From: JALZKA01 sp963715405
GTDB lineage: Bacteria; Actinomycetota; Thermoleophilia; Solirubrobacterales; 70-9
Reading direction: 5' to 3'
Assembly: GCA_963715405.1 (NCBI GenBank)
Contig: OY970239.1
Location: 868,001-932,000, forward strand
Length of the DNA stretch: 64,000 bases
Part shown: positions 1-8,008 of the stretch, in pieces
Layout of the letters: the number at the start of each line of letters is the position of its first letter
Position numbering within the stretch: position 1 is the first letter of the stretch
Position numbers and translations under genes: made by a program
Notes under the pieces: generated by a model
What the model was told of the DNA's origin: nothing
Databases searched by the model: none
What the model saw: the letters and a program-made list of their open reading frames with translations, nothing else

Positions 1-2346
1 CGCGTTCGGGACGCCGAGGAGGCAGTTGAGCTCGCCAACGACGGGCCGTACGGGCTTCAGGCCTCGGTGTGGACGCGCGACGAGGCGCGCGGCGAGGAGA
101 TCGCGCGGAGGATCGAAGCTGGCGTCGCCTGCGTGAACGACGCGCAGGTGAACTACGCGGCGCTTGAGTTGCCGATGGGCGGCTGGAAGGACTCGGGCCT
201 AGGCTCGCGTCACGGGCCCGACGGCATCCGCAAGTACACGAAGCGCCAATCCCTCCTCATCACTCCGGGCTCCGCCGGCTTCCGCGACGCCCATCACTTC
301 CCCTATTCCGCGCAGGTGACTGAGCTGATCGGCCAGACGTTCGCGGCGCTCGCAACCTCCGAGCTCTTCTCGGACTCGCAACGCTTGACGCTCCGCGCGC
401 TCTGCGACACCTTCATCCCCTCGCTCGAGCCGCCCGCAGACGATCGCGGGAACGCGGCGTTCTGGCGGCGCTCCGCCACTGACCTCAGCGTCCCCGAGTC
501 GGTCGAGGTGGCGCTGCTCGGTGCGGAGCTGACCGAAGAGCAGATCGCTGGATTGCGCGGAATGCTGGACGCCCTGGCCGAGAGCGGGATGGCGGCCGAC
601 ACGCCGATCGAGGCGCGTGAGCAGATCGTTCACGGCTTCGAGGCCGCGAGCCCGGAGGCCCTGGACGGCATCGCGACCTTTCTCTCGATCGCGGGCACGC
701 TCTTTTACGGCCTGCCGGATCTCGGCACGGGCCGCAACCCGAACTGGGACGCGATGGCCTTTCCGGGAGCGACCGCGCCGCCCCCGGTTGAGCGCGAGCG
801 CACGCTCAACGTGCGCCGACCGACCGGCGAGGCGCAGGACGTGATGGAGGCGGACGTCGTCGTCGTCGGCTCGGGCGCGGGCGGCGGCGTGATCGCCGGC
901 GAGCTTGCCCAGGGCGGCCGCTCGGTGGTCGTGCTCGAGGCGGGCGACTACCACGACGACGCCGACTTCGATGGCTTGGAGCTCTCGGCCTATCAGCGGA
1001 TGTACCTGAACGGTGGCCCGTTCCCGACGGTGGACCGCCAGGTCTCGGTGATCGCCGGAGCAGGGGTTGGCGGCGGCACCGTCATCAACTGGACCAACTG
1101 CCTTCGCACCTCCGAGCACGTCAGGGCGGAGTGGTCGTCCGAGCACGGGCTTTCCGACCTGGCCGAATCGACTTACGACGAGCACCTCGACGCGGTCTTT
1201 GAGCGGATCAAGGTGAACACCGAGTGCAGCGACTTGTCCGGGCCGCACCTGCGCTTAAAAGAGGCGTGCGACAAGCTCGGTTTCGATTTCCGCACGATCG
1301 CCCGGAACACCGATCCGGAGAAGTACGACGCGGCCTCATCCGCATTCATCGGCTTCGGCGACGCCTCGGGCTCCAAGCAGTCGACCGCGAAGACGTACCT
1401 CGTCGACGCGCAGAGCCGGCAGGCGCAGATCCTGGTCGGCGCTCGCGCGCAGCGGGTCCTGGTCGAGGGCGGGAACGCTGCGGGGGTCGAGGCACTGTGG
1501 GCCGACCCGGCGCTGGCGCCCAATGGCGCCGAGCCAACGAAGCTCACGGTTCGGGCTCCTATTGTCGTCGTTGCCTGTGGGTCAATCGAGTCGCCGGCGC
1601 TCCTTCTGCGCTCTGGCATCGGCGGCCCGGCGGTGGGCGACTACCTACGCCTTCACCCCACGGTTGCCGTCACGGCCTACTACGACGAACCGCAGAACTG
1701 GATGTGGGGGCCTCCGCAGTCGGCGCTCTCGCATCAGTTCGCCGACCTCGGCGAGGGCTACGGCTTCCTGATCGAGTCGGCGCAGGCGACCACGGGCATT
1801 TTCGGCGGTGCCATTCCGTGGCGGTCGGGTGCCGACCACAAGCGCCGCATGCGCGAGTGGCAGTACGCGGCGCCTCTGATCGCGCTCGTGCGCGAGCGAG
1901 GGCACGGGCGGGTGACGCTCGACGAGGACGGCGAAGCCGCGGTCCACTACCCGATCGACGACGAGCTCGACCGCGAGCACCTGAAGCAGGGGATCGAAGA
2001 GCTCGTGCGGATCCACGAGGCGGCCGGAGCGCGCGAGATCGTCGGCTCGGGGCTCAAGGCGCCCGACTGGAAGCGAGGCGACGATCTCGAGGGCTTCATC
2101 GCCGCCCTCAACGCGCTCGAGATCAAACCCCGCGAGTTCGTCGCGTTCTCGGCGCACCAGATGGGCACGTGCCGAATGGGCCGCGACCCCGAGACGTCGG
2201 TTGCGAACCCGTGGGGCGAGCTTCACGACACGCCGGGCGTGTGGATCGGAGACGCGTCGGCGTTCCCGACCGCGTCGGGCACAAACCCGATGGCGACGAT
2301 CATGGCGCTCGCGCGCCGCACCGCCCACGCGATCGCCGCCGCCTAA
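1..2346 (+). CDS. Aldehyde dehydrogenase-GMC oxidoreductase fusion (5' end outside window)
   Basis: The reading frame is open from base 1. Roughly the first 100 residues are an aldehyde dehydrogenase C-terminus (ELANDGPYGLQASVWT, then LPMGGWKDSGLGS). Without a stop it continues into a helical segment like the N-terminus of long-chain alcohol oxidases (LTLRALCDTFIPSLEPP). A full GMC flavoprotein follows, with the FAD dinucleotide motif VVVGSGAGGGVIAGELAQGG, the C-terminal HQMGTCRMG containing the likely catalytic His, and GTNPMATIM. Such a protein could oxidise an alcohol to an aldehyde (GMC, FAD and O2) and then to an acid (ALDH, NAD(P)). An internal GTG at 316 could begin a separate GMC protein, but there is no intervening stop. 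The next gene starts 18 bases downstream, so one operon is likely. The family calls are firm; the substrate is unknown. Confidence 0.85.
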   Translation, partial: RVRDAEEAVELANDGPYGLQASVWTRDEARGEEIARRIEAGVACVNDAQVNYAALELPMGGWKDSGLGSRHGPDGIRKYTKRQSLLITPGSAGFRDAHHFPYSAQVTELIGQTFAALATSELFSDSQRLTLRALCDTFIPSLEPPADDRGNAAFWRRSATDLSVPESVEVALLGAELTEEQIAGLRGMLDALAESGMAADTPIEAREQIVHGFEAASPEALDGIATFLSIAGTLFYGLPDLGTGRNPNWDAMAFPGATAPPPVERERTLNVRRPTGEAQDVMEADVVVVGSGAGGGVIAGELAQGGRSVVVLEAGDYHDDADFDGLELSAYQRMYLNGGPFPTVDRQVSVIAGAGVGGGTVINWTNCLRTSEHVRAEWSSEHGLSDLAESTYDEHLDAVFERIKVNTECSDLSGPHLRLKEACDKLGFDFRTIARNTDPEKYDAASSAFIGFGDASGSKQSTAKTYLVDAQSRQAQILVGARAQRVLVEGGNAAGVEALWADPALAPNGAEPTKLTVRAPIVVVACGSIESPALLLRSGIGGPAVGDYLRLHPTVAVTAYYDEPQNWMWGPPQSALSHQFADLGEGYGFLIESAQATTGIFGGAIPWRSGADHKRRMREWQYAAPLIALVRERGHGRVTLDEDGEAAVHYPIDDELDREHLKQGIEELVRIHEAAGAREIVGSGLKAPDWKRGDDLEGFIAALNALEIKPREFVAFSAHQMGTCRMGRDPETSVANPWGELHDTPGVWIGDASAFPTASGTNPMATIMALARRTAHAIAAA

Positions 2347-2364
2347 CCCGGTGCCAGGTACCTC

Positions 2365-3249
2365 ATGAATCGCTCACACTTCCGGACGCCGGAGGAGCGC
2401 TTCGCGGCGCTTCCGGGATTTCCCTTCGAGCCGCGCTACCGCGAGTGGGAGGGTCTGCGGCTCGCGCACATCGACGAGGGCGAGGGGCGCGCAGTCGTCT
2501 TCTTCCACGGCGAGCCGACCTGGTCGTATCTCTGGCGCAAGGTGATCCCGCCGGTCCTCGACGCGGGCTACCGGTGCATCGCGCCCGACTATCCGGGCTT
2601 CGGTCGCTCCGACAAGCCGACCGAGCTCGATTGGTATTCGTATGACCGCCACGTCGAGGCCGTTGCGCCCCTGCTCGAAGAGCTCGACGTGCGCGACGCT
2701 GTCGCGGTGGTCCACGACTGGGGCGGCCCGATCGGCCTCAGGCTCGCCGTCGAGCACCCGGACCGCTTCTCGGCGCTGGTGATCATGGACACGGGCCTCT
2801 TCACGGGCGAGCAGCCGATGTCGGAGGCGTGGCAGACGTTCCGCGCTTTCGTCGAGCGCACGGAGGACCTGCCGATTTCGATGCTGGTGGCGAACGCGAC
2901 GGCACGCGGGATGGACGACGACGTGGTCGCCGCTTATGACGCTCCCTTCCCCTCGCCGGAGTCGAAGGCGGGGGCACGGGCGTTTCCCCTGATGCTCCCG
3001 ACCTCGCCCGAGATGCCGGGCGCGGCCGAAGGCAAGCGGGTGCTCGAAGCGCTGGCGGCAGACGAGCGCCCGACGCTCGTCTTGTGGGCCGACTCCGACC
3101 CGATCATCCCGCCCAAGGTGGGTGCGAAGTTCGCGGAGCGGATCAACGCCGACCCGCCGGAGGTAATCGAGAACGCCTCGCACTTCCTCCAGGAGGACGC
3201 GGGCGAAGTGATCGGCGAGCGGATCGCTGCCTGGCTCGGCGCGGCCTGA
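2365..3249 (+). CDS. Haloalkane dehalogenase-like alpha/beta hydrolase
   Basis: A 294-residue alpha/beta hydrolase closest to subfamily I haloalkane dehalogenases. Visible features are the oxyanion-region HGEPTWSYLWRK, an aspartate nucleophile (not serine) followed by the halide-stabilising Trp in VHDWGGPIGL, the second acid in WADSDPIIP, and the base His in ENASHFLQEDAG. The cap segment YDAPFPSPESKAGARAFP matches the DhlA pattern YAAPFPD. Such enzymes hydrolyse a carbon-halogen bond to an alcohol plus halide. It lies directly after the alcohol oxidase/aldehyde dehydrogenase fusion, which would oxidise the product. The second halide-binding Trp of the cap is not obvious, so epoxide or ester substrates remain possible. 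Confidence 0.8.
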   Translation: MNRSHFRTPEERFAALPGFPFEPRYREWEGLRLAHIDEGEGRAVVFFHGEPTWSYLWRKVIPPVLDAGYRCIAPDYPGFGRSDKPTELDWYSYDRHVEAVAPLLEELDVRDAVAVVHDWGGPIGLRLAVEHPDRFSALVIMDTGLFTGEQPMSEAWQTFRAFVERTEDLPISMLVANATARGMDDDVVAAYDAPFPSPESKAGARAFPLMLPTSPEMPGAAEGKRVLEALAADERPTLVLWADSDPIIPPKVGAKFAERINADPPEVIENASHFLQEDAGEVIGERIAAWLGAA

Positions 3250-3250
3250 C

Positions 3251-3365
3251 CCGGGTGGTCGGGCAGTGCCCTCCAGGAGGCCTAGTAATTTGGGCTCGTT
3301 CGCCTGGGTCGGGAAGCGTTGCTTTTTCCTTAGCCTCCTGGAGGGCACTTGCCCCGACCACCCGG
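3251..3365. repeat. Long near-perfect inverted repeat between convergent genes
   Basis: The left arm, 3251-3284, starts CCGGGTGGTCGGG and ends CCAGGAGGCCTA. The right arm, 3331-3365, is its reverse complement apart from two single-base insertions and the innermost bases. The arms of about 33 bases enclose a loop of about 46 bases that carries CTTTTTCCT. It sits between the stops of two convergent genes. A bidirectional terminator is the simplest reading. The arm length and large loop are unusual for one, so a small mobile palindromic element is also possible. Confidence 0.8.
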
Positions 3366-3369
3366 AAGC

Positions 3370-4170
3370 TCAGTGCAGGTTCCGCTCCAAGAAGTCGATC
3401 AGCGCCCGGTTGAACTCGTCGGGGCGCTCCAGGTTGGGAAAGTGCGCGGTTTCTGCGATCTCCACGTGCTCGGCCCCGGTCCCGCGGGTGATCTCGAGCG
3501 AGCCGTTCACGATCGAGGGCTGGTCGAGCTCGCCCGTGATGACGAGCGTCGGGACGGCGACCTCGCCGAGGCGGTCCACCGCCGGCGGCGCCAAATCACC
3601 GGGCTCGATCTCGAAGCTTGACTGGCGTTCCAAGAGCACCGCATTTACCGTTGCCATCGCTCGGCGGACCTCGCGGTCGACCGCGTCCGGTGCCCGTAAC
3701 GGGCCGTCGAGCCACATCTTCATCTCGAGCTCGTTGGCCGATTCGGTGCCGCTTCGCTCATAAGCGGCATCCACGGCGTCCCACTGAGCGCGAATGTCGG
3801 CGGAATGACGCCAGCCGGAGGGGGCGGCGCCTGCCACGACGAGCGCGCTGACGCGATGGGGGAGGGCGATGGCCATGTCGAGGGCCGCATAGCCTCCCAT
3901 TGAGCTGCCGACAATCGCGGCCCGCTCGATGCCGAGGGCGTCGAGGACGTCCATGCCGTCGCCGTGGAGGGTGTACGGGCGCCGTGGGTCCGCCGAAGAG
4001 CCGAACCCGCGAGCGTCGTAGCGGACCGCGTGGAAGCGGCTGGTGAGGGCAGCCCATTGCGCGTCCCACATGCGGCTGTCGGAGAGGCCCGAGTGCATGA
4101 GGAGCACGTCGGGCCCGTCTCCTGACGATTCGTATGCCAGGCCGCTTGGTGTTCGCGCGGTGAGCCTCAA
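3370..4170 (-). CDS. Alpha/beta hydrolase
   Basis: A 266-residue serine alpha/beta hydrolase. The oxyanion-side motif is LLMHSGLSDSRMWD, the nucleophile elbow is VGSSMGGYAA, the acid is in ITGELDQPS and the catalytic His is in ETAHFPNLERPD, in the standard order and spacing. YDARGFGSS is typical of the 3-oxoadipate enol-lactonase/esterase branch. The start is a TTG at 4170 with no clear Shine-Dalgarno sequence, just downstream of an inverted repeat. No signal peptide is seen, so it is cytoplasmic. The substrate cannot be told from sequence. Confidence 0.8.
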   Translation of the reverse strand: MRLTARTPSGLAYESSGDGPDVLLMHSGLSDSRMWDAQWAALTSRFHAVRYDARGFGSSADPRRPYTLHGDGMDVLDALGIERAAIVGSSMGGYAALDMAIALPHRVSALVVAGAAPSGWRHSADIRAQWDAVDAAYERSGTESANELEMKMWLDGPLRAPDAVDREVRRAMATVNAVLLERQSSFEIEPGDLAPPAVDRLGEVAVPTLVITGELDQPSIVNGSLEITRGTGAEHVEIAETAHFPNLERPDEFNRALIDFLERNLH

Positions 4171-4209
4171 GATGAGTGATTAGGCGTGATGTCGTGAAAG
4201 TCACTCATC
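4171..4209. promoter_or_regulatory. Inverted repeat immediately upstream of the TTG-started hydrolase
   Basis: Perfect 9-base arms, GATGAGTGA at 4171-4179 and TCACTCATC at 4201-4209, are separated by 21 bases. The pair fills the whole gap between two minus-strand genes: one arm touches the stop of the DUF2993 gene and the other touches the start of the hydrolase. It could be an operator for the hydrolase or a weak terminator for the gene before it. No T-tract is present, which favours an operator. Confidence 0.4.
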
Positions 4210-4853
4210 TAAAGCTCGATTGCGATCGCGGAGGTAATGATCTCGGCAAGCGGGCCGGTCGGAATGCCCGCTACCTCGCCGCCTCCCTCGACCACCCGGA
4301 TCCGGCCGTCGTCTGACTCCATGCGCATGTCGAGCTCGACATCCAGATCTTGGCCTCCCGTTGCAACCCCGATGATGCCGCCGAGGATGTCGGAGCCAGG
4401 GACGCCGAAGCTTTCGGCCCCGAACTCGGCGAGCGCCGAGGCAGAGCTCGAGCCGCTGGCCGTCAATGTGTAGGGGTCGGAGCCCTGGCGGGTGAGGATG
4501 AAGTCGCTCAGCTCGACGGGGCCCACCTGAGAGTCACGCATCACGATCTCAACGTCATCGAAGCGGTCGAGGTCATCGAGGACGACCGGGTCTTGCTCGG
4601 TGATGACTTCGAGTTCGAGGCCGGTTGCGTCGACCTCGATGCGGTCGCCGTCACCCCACAGGAGCCGCGCGGCGGGTGTCGCGCTGAGCGAAGCGTCCGC
4701 GACGCCACCGTTTTTTGTGAGGCGGTCCTCGATTACCCCTTCGCCGATGCCGGGCAGGAAGATCTGGCTTAAGACCAGCACCAGCACGAGCGCGGCGCCG
4801 AGAAGGGCCGCGATCCGGCCGGGCCAGGACTTCGGAGTGGGGATCGAGGGCAC
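4209..4853 (-). CDS. LmeA-like (DUF2993) envelope protein
   Basis: 214 residues with a GTG start. An N-terminal membrane segment or signal (IAALLGAALVLVLVLSQIFLPG) is followed by a lipid-binding-like beta domain with the DUF2993/LmeA layout: alternating beta strands such as RIEVDATGLELEV and VELDMRMESDDGRIRVVEGGG. In mycobacteria LmeA acts in lipomannan maturation and binds phospholipid. Whether this protein does so is not shown. Its start is only nine bases from the divergent DUF5995 gene. Confidence 0.65.
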   Translation of the reverse strand: MPSIPTPKSWPGRIAALLGAALVLVLVLSQIFLPGIGEGVIEDRLTKNGGVADASLSATPAARLLWGDGDRIEVDATGLELEVITEQDPVVLDDLDRFDDVEIVMRDSQVGPVELSDFILTRQGSDPYTLTASGSSSASALAEFGAESFGVPGSDILGGIIGVATGGQDLDVELDMRMESDDGRIRVVEGGGEVAGIPTGPLAEIITSAIAIEL

Positions 4854-4862
4854 GCTTCAAGC

Positions 4863-5813
4863 TTGGCAGGAGCCCGCTTGGCGAGTACGATTGAGAGCGC
4901 TTTGGGGGCTCACGTTAAAGCCGCGGCCGCAGTGCTGATCGTCGCTTCGGCGCTCTTGCCCATGGCCACGACCGCCTCGTCGGAGGTCCCCAACCTGGGG
5001 TGGACCGCGCTGTTGCCGGCGATTCCGACCGCGAAGAACCCCCAACCGGGCCCGGTCTCAACGTGTAAGAAGCCGAAGCCCGAATGCGTGCGCGCCCAGG
5101 TCGAGCGCCTCCGAAACGCGCGCGACAGATGGGGTTGCGACCACCGGGCCGTCTTCGCCACGACTTACCTGACGCTCACGAAGCAGCTCTATCAAGACGT
5201 GAAAACGGGTTTCGTCGACGAGAACTACATCGATCCCGACTACCTCTACACGGAGGACGCGCTCTTCGCGAACGTCTACTTCCGGACCGCCCGTGCTTAC
5301 CGGAACGGCGAAGAGGTTGCGAAGGCGTGGCAGATCGCCTTCGACACTGCAGCGCGCGACGACACCGGTGCCGTGCAGGACATGCTCCTCGGCATCAACG
5401 CGCACGTCCAGAATGACATGCCGTTCGTGCTGGCGGCGCTAGGCCTTCGGACGCCCGAGGGCGAGTCGCGAAAGCCGGACCACGACGAGGCGAACGGCAC
5501 GCTCAACCGCGCCTACGAGGAAGTTGTCAGGCAGGTGAGGCGCCGCTTCGACCCGCTGATCGACCTGTCGAACCCCACGCTGGTTCCGCTCGACGACCTG
5601 GCCGGGCTCGAGCTGGTGCGCGCGTGGCGCGAGAACGTGTGGCGAAACGCCGAGAAGCTCCTGAACGCCGAGGGCAGGCAGGAGCAGCGCCAGGTCGCGA
5701 TGCAGATCGAGGACGACGCCGCGGCGACGGCTGAGATCATCGCGGCGGGTGGCCTGCCGGGCTACGGCGCGACCCGCGACGCGTACTGCGCGGCCGGGCC
5801 CCAAGGCGATTGA
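4863..5813 (+). CDS. DUF5995 family secreted protein
   Basis: A 316-residue protein with a hydrophobic leader (AAAVLIVASALLPMATTAS) ending near residue 40, then an all-helical body with NVYFRTARAY, AWQIAFDTAARDDTGA and LGINAHVQNDMPFVLAALGL. The INAHVxxDMP motif and overall order fit actinobacterial DUF5995 proteins. No activity is established for the family; the conserved His/Asp pair hints at a metal or hydrolytic site, by inference only. The TTG at 4863 is very close to the divergent gene. A GTG at 4932 would give a shorter leader and is a real alternative. Confidence 0.6.
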   Translation: MAGARLASTIESALGAHVKAAAAVLIVASALLPMATTASSEVPNLGWTALLPAIPTAKNPQPGPVSTCKKPKPECVRAQVERLRNARDRWGCDHRAVFATTYLTLTKQLYQDVKTGFVDENYIDPDYLYTEDALFANVYFRTARAYRNGEEVAKAWQIAFDTAARDDTGAVQDMLLGINAHVQNDMPFVLAALGLRTPEGESRKPDHDEANGTLNRAYEEVVRQVRRRFDPLIDLSNPTLVPLDDLAGLELVRAWRENVWRNAEKLLNAEGRQEQRQVAMQIEDDAAATAEIIAAGGLPGYGATRDAYCAAGPQGD

Positions 5814-5872
5814 CCCCGTTCCGGCGCACGCGCGTGGGATTGCCCTCCTCCTGTGTGGTCTGACCCACACGC

Positions 5873-6805
5873 GTGACCGGCAAAGTCGAGGTTTCCGAGG
5901 AGCGGTTTGCCCGCGTGGGCGAGCTCGAGTTGTGCTGGCAGCAGTTCGGAGAGGATTCGGACCCGCCCCTCCTCATGATCATGGGACTCGGTGCCCAGAT
6001 GATCCTGTGGCCCGACGAGCTCTGCGAGATGATCGCCTCGCGCGGTTTCCGGGTGATCCGCTTCGACAACCGCGATGCGGGACGCTCGACGATCCTCGCC
6101 GATGCGCCGACCGGGACGGTGCCGCGCGCGCTGGCCGGCGAGATCGAGCCGGGCTCGTACGTCCTCGCAGACATGGCGGGCGATGCGGCCGGGCTTCTGG
6201 AGGTGCTCGGGATCGAAGCGGCTCACGTGGTCGGGGCTTCGCTCGGCGGGATGATCGCCCAGACGCTCGCGTTCGAGCGCCCGGAGGTCGTTCTCTCACT
6301 CGCGTCGATCATGTCGACGACCGGCGAGCGCTCCGTGGGGCATCCCACGCAAGCGGGGCTTGAAGCGCTGACGACGGCTCCGCCCCAGGAACGCGAGGGC
6401 TACATCGACGCGCTCATCGGCGCGCGGCGAAAGATCGCGTCGCCCGGCTTTCCATTCGACGAGAAACGCCAGCGGCGCCTCGCGGGCCTCGGCTGGGACC
6501 GCGGGTACCACCCGAAGGGCACGGTGCGCCAGACCATCGCGATCATCGGCTCGGGCGACCGCACGGAGCGCCTGGCCGAGATCAAGGCACCGACCGTTGT
6601 CATCCACGGTGAGGACGATCCGCTCATCGACGTCTCGGGCGGAAGGGCGACCGCCGCCGCGATCCCTGACGCGAAGCTCGTCGTGATCACGGGCATGGGC
6701 CACGACTTTCCCGCAGGCGTCTGGGAGCGCGTTGCCAGCGAGGTGACGGACAACGCGCTGGAGGGTCAGGGGTTGCGCGACGAGTCGAGACGGAGTAGCG
6801 TCTAG
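5873..6805 (+). CDS. Alpha/beta hydrolase, RdmC/methylesterase-like
   Basis: A 310-residue alpha/beta hydrolase with a GTG start. It shows PPLLMIMGLGAQMILWPD, the family hallmark RFDNRDAGRST, the nucleophile VGASLGGMIAQ, the acid in IHGEDDPLID and the base His in ITGMGHDFP. This pattern is that of the group containing aclacinomycin methylesterase (RdmC) and many uncharacterised actinobacterial esterases. The RTX-like gene starts three bases after its stop, so the two are probably co-transcribed. Confidence 0.8.
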   Translation: MTGKVEVSEERFARVGELELCWQQFGEDSDPPLLMIMGLGAQMILWPDELCEMIASRGFRVIRFDNRDAGRSTILADAPTGTVPRALAGEIEPGSYVLADMAGDAAGLLEVLGIEAAHVVGASLGGMIAQTLAFERPEVVLSLASIMSTTGERSVGHPTQAGLEALTTAPPQEREGYIDALIGARRKIASPGFPFDEKRQRRLAGLGWDRGYHPKGTVRQTIAIIGSGDRTERLAEIKAPTVVIHGEDDPLIDVSGGRATAAAIPDAKLVVITGMGHDFPAGVWERVASEVTDNALEGQGLRDESRRSSV

Positions 6806-6808
6806 GTC

Positions 6809-8008
6809 GTGGTATGGCGAGGGGTGGCGGCGCTGGGAATCGGGGTCTTTCTCGTAGCCGCGCCGAGCGCGGTGGGGAGCACGGCGAGCGTCACGAACCC
6901 GGGCGGCAAGGGGACAGCCTTCCGCTACGAGGCCGAGCCGGGGGAGGAGAACAGGATGGTCGCCTCGGGGAGCGGGCAGATCATGACTATCCGCGACACG
7001 GGTGCCGTGATCACCGCCGGGGTCGGCTGCGAGCAACTCTCGCAGAACAAGGTGCGGTGCGACAGCGACGGCGTGCCCCGCCGGCTGGGCCCAACCTTCC
7101 TCTCTTTGATCGCGTCGCTCGGCGATGCGGCAGACCGCGCGGAGATCGGACCCGGTGTCACCTCCAGGGTTGACGCGGGCGGTGGCGCTGACACGCTCGA
7201 AGGCGGGGGCTTGCCCGATTCGTTCGACGGGGGCGGAGGGCCCGACGTGTTGGACGGCGGTGCCAGCGACGACACCGCGGTCTACGACCGCACCCAGGAT
7301 GTGACGGTGACGCTCGGCGACGGGGATCGAAACGAGGGCGGCCCGCAGGACGGGCCAAAGCGCGACCTCTTCAAGCACATAGAACAGGTGGCGGGCGGCA
7401 GCGGAGACGACCTGCTGAGCGGATCGAGCAAGGTGGAGGGCCTCTTCGGCTATGCCGGCAAGGACGAGCTTCGGGGGGGAGGCGCGGCCGATCTTCTATC
7501 GGGCGGCGACGGACGGGACCTGCTTCGCGGCGAAGGCGGCGGCGACGCTCTGCAGGGGCAGGAGGGCGATGACCGTGCGTTCGGGGGTCCAGGCGCCGAC
7601 GAGATGCAAGGAGGCCTATCGACAGAGGGGGCCGACCTGCTGGACGGCGGTGGCGATCCTGGCGACTGGATCTCGTACTCGTATGGTCCCGTGCGAATCG
7701 AGTTGGACGGAAACCCGAACGACGGCTTTTGCGCCGACGTCGCCTGCACCACCTCTGCCGAGAACGACAACGTGAAGGGCGTTCAGGTTATCGGCAGCTT
7801 CATCGGGGATGACTTATTGATTGGCTCCAGTGCAGACGAGATCATTCGGCCTAGCTTGGGCGCGGACATCGTGCGCGCTCGCGGTGGCGACGACACGATC
7901 GACCTCTCGCCAGGTGACGGTCCGGACGACGTGAGCTGCGGCCCCGGCGACGACACCGTCCTCGACGACGAGCTCGAGGACAACCTCTCGTCCGACTGCG
8001 AGTCCTAA
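6809..8008 (+). CDS. Secreted RTX-type calcium-binding repeat protein
   Basis: 399 residues from a GTG, with a signal peptide (VAALGIGVFLVAAPSAVGS). From about residue 125 there are many glycine/aspartate nonapeptide-type repeats (GGGADTLEGG, GGSGDDLLSGS, GGDGRDLLRGEGG, GQEGDDRAFGGPGADEM), the Ca2+-binding beta-roll signature. Repeats resume at the end (ARGGDDTIDLSPGDGPDD). There is no recognisable protease or toxin domain, so it is probably a calcium-stabilised surface or exported scaffold. Its stop abuts that of the convergent patatin gene. Confidence 0.75.
   Translation: MVWRGVAALGIGVFLVAAPSAVGSTASVTNPGGKGTAFRYEAEPGEENRMVASGSGQIMTIRDTGAVITAGVGCEQLSQNKVRCDSDGVPRRLGPTFLSLIASLGDAADRAEIGPGVTSRVDAGGGADTLEGGGLPDSFDGGGGPDVLDGGASDDTAVYDRTQDVTVTLGDGDRNEGGPQDGPKRDLFKHIEQVAGGSGDDLLSGSSKVEGLFGYAGKDELRGGGAADLLSGGDGRDLLRGEGGGDALQGQEGDDRAFGGPGADEMQGGLSTEGADLLDGGGDPGDWISYSYGPVRIELDGNPNDGFCADVACTTSAENDNVKGVQVIGSFIGDDLLIGSSADEIIRPSLGADIVRARGGDDTIDLSPGDGPDDVSCGPGDDTVLDDELEDNLSSDCES

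Noticed and set aside
199..1248. 349-residue minus-strand reading frame near the window start
   Set aside because: Shadow of the GMC oxidoreductase; Arg/Val-rich with no motifs.
7140..7700. Tandem DNA repeats or CRISPR-like pattern
   Set aside because: The periodicity comes from RTX-type Gly/Asp codons inside a coding region, with no conserved spacer structure.
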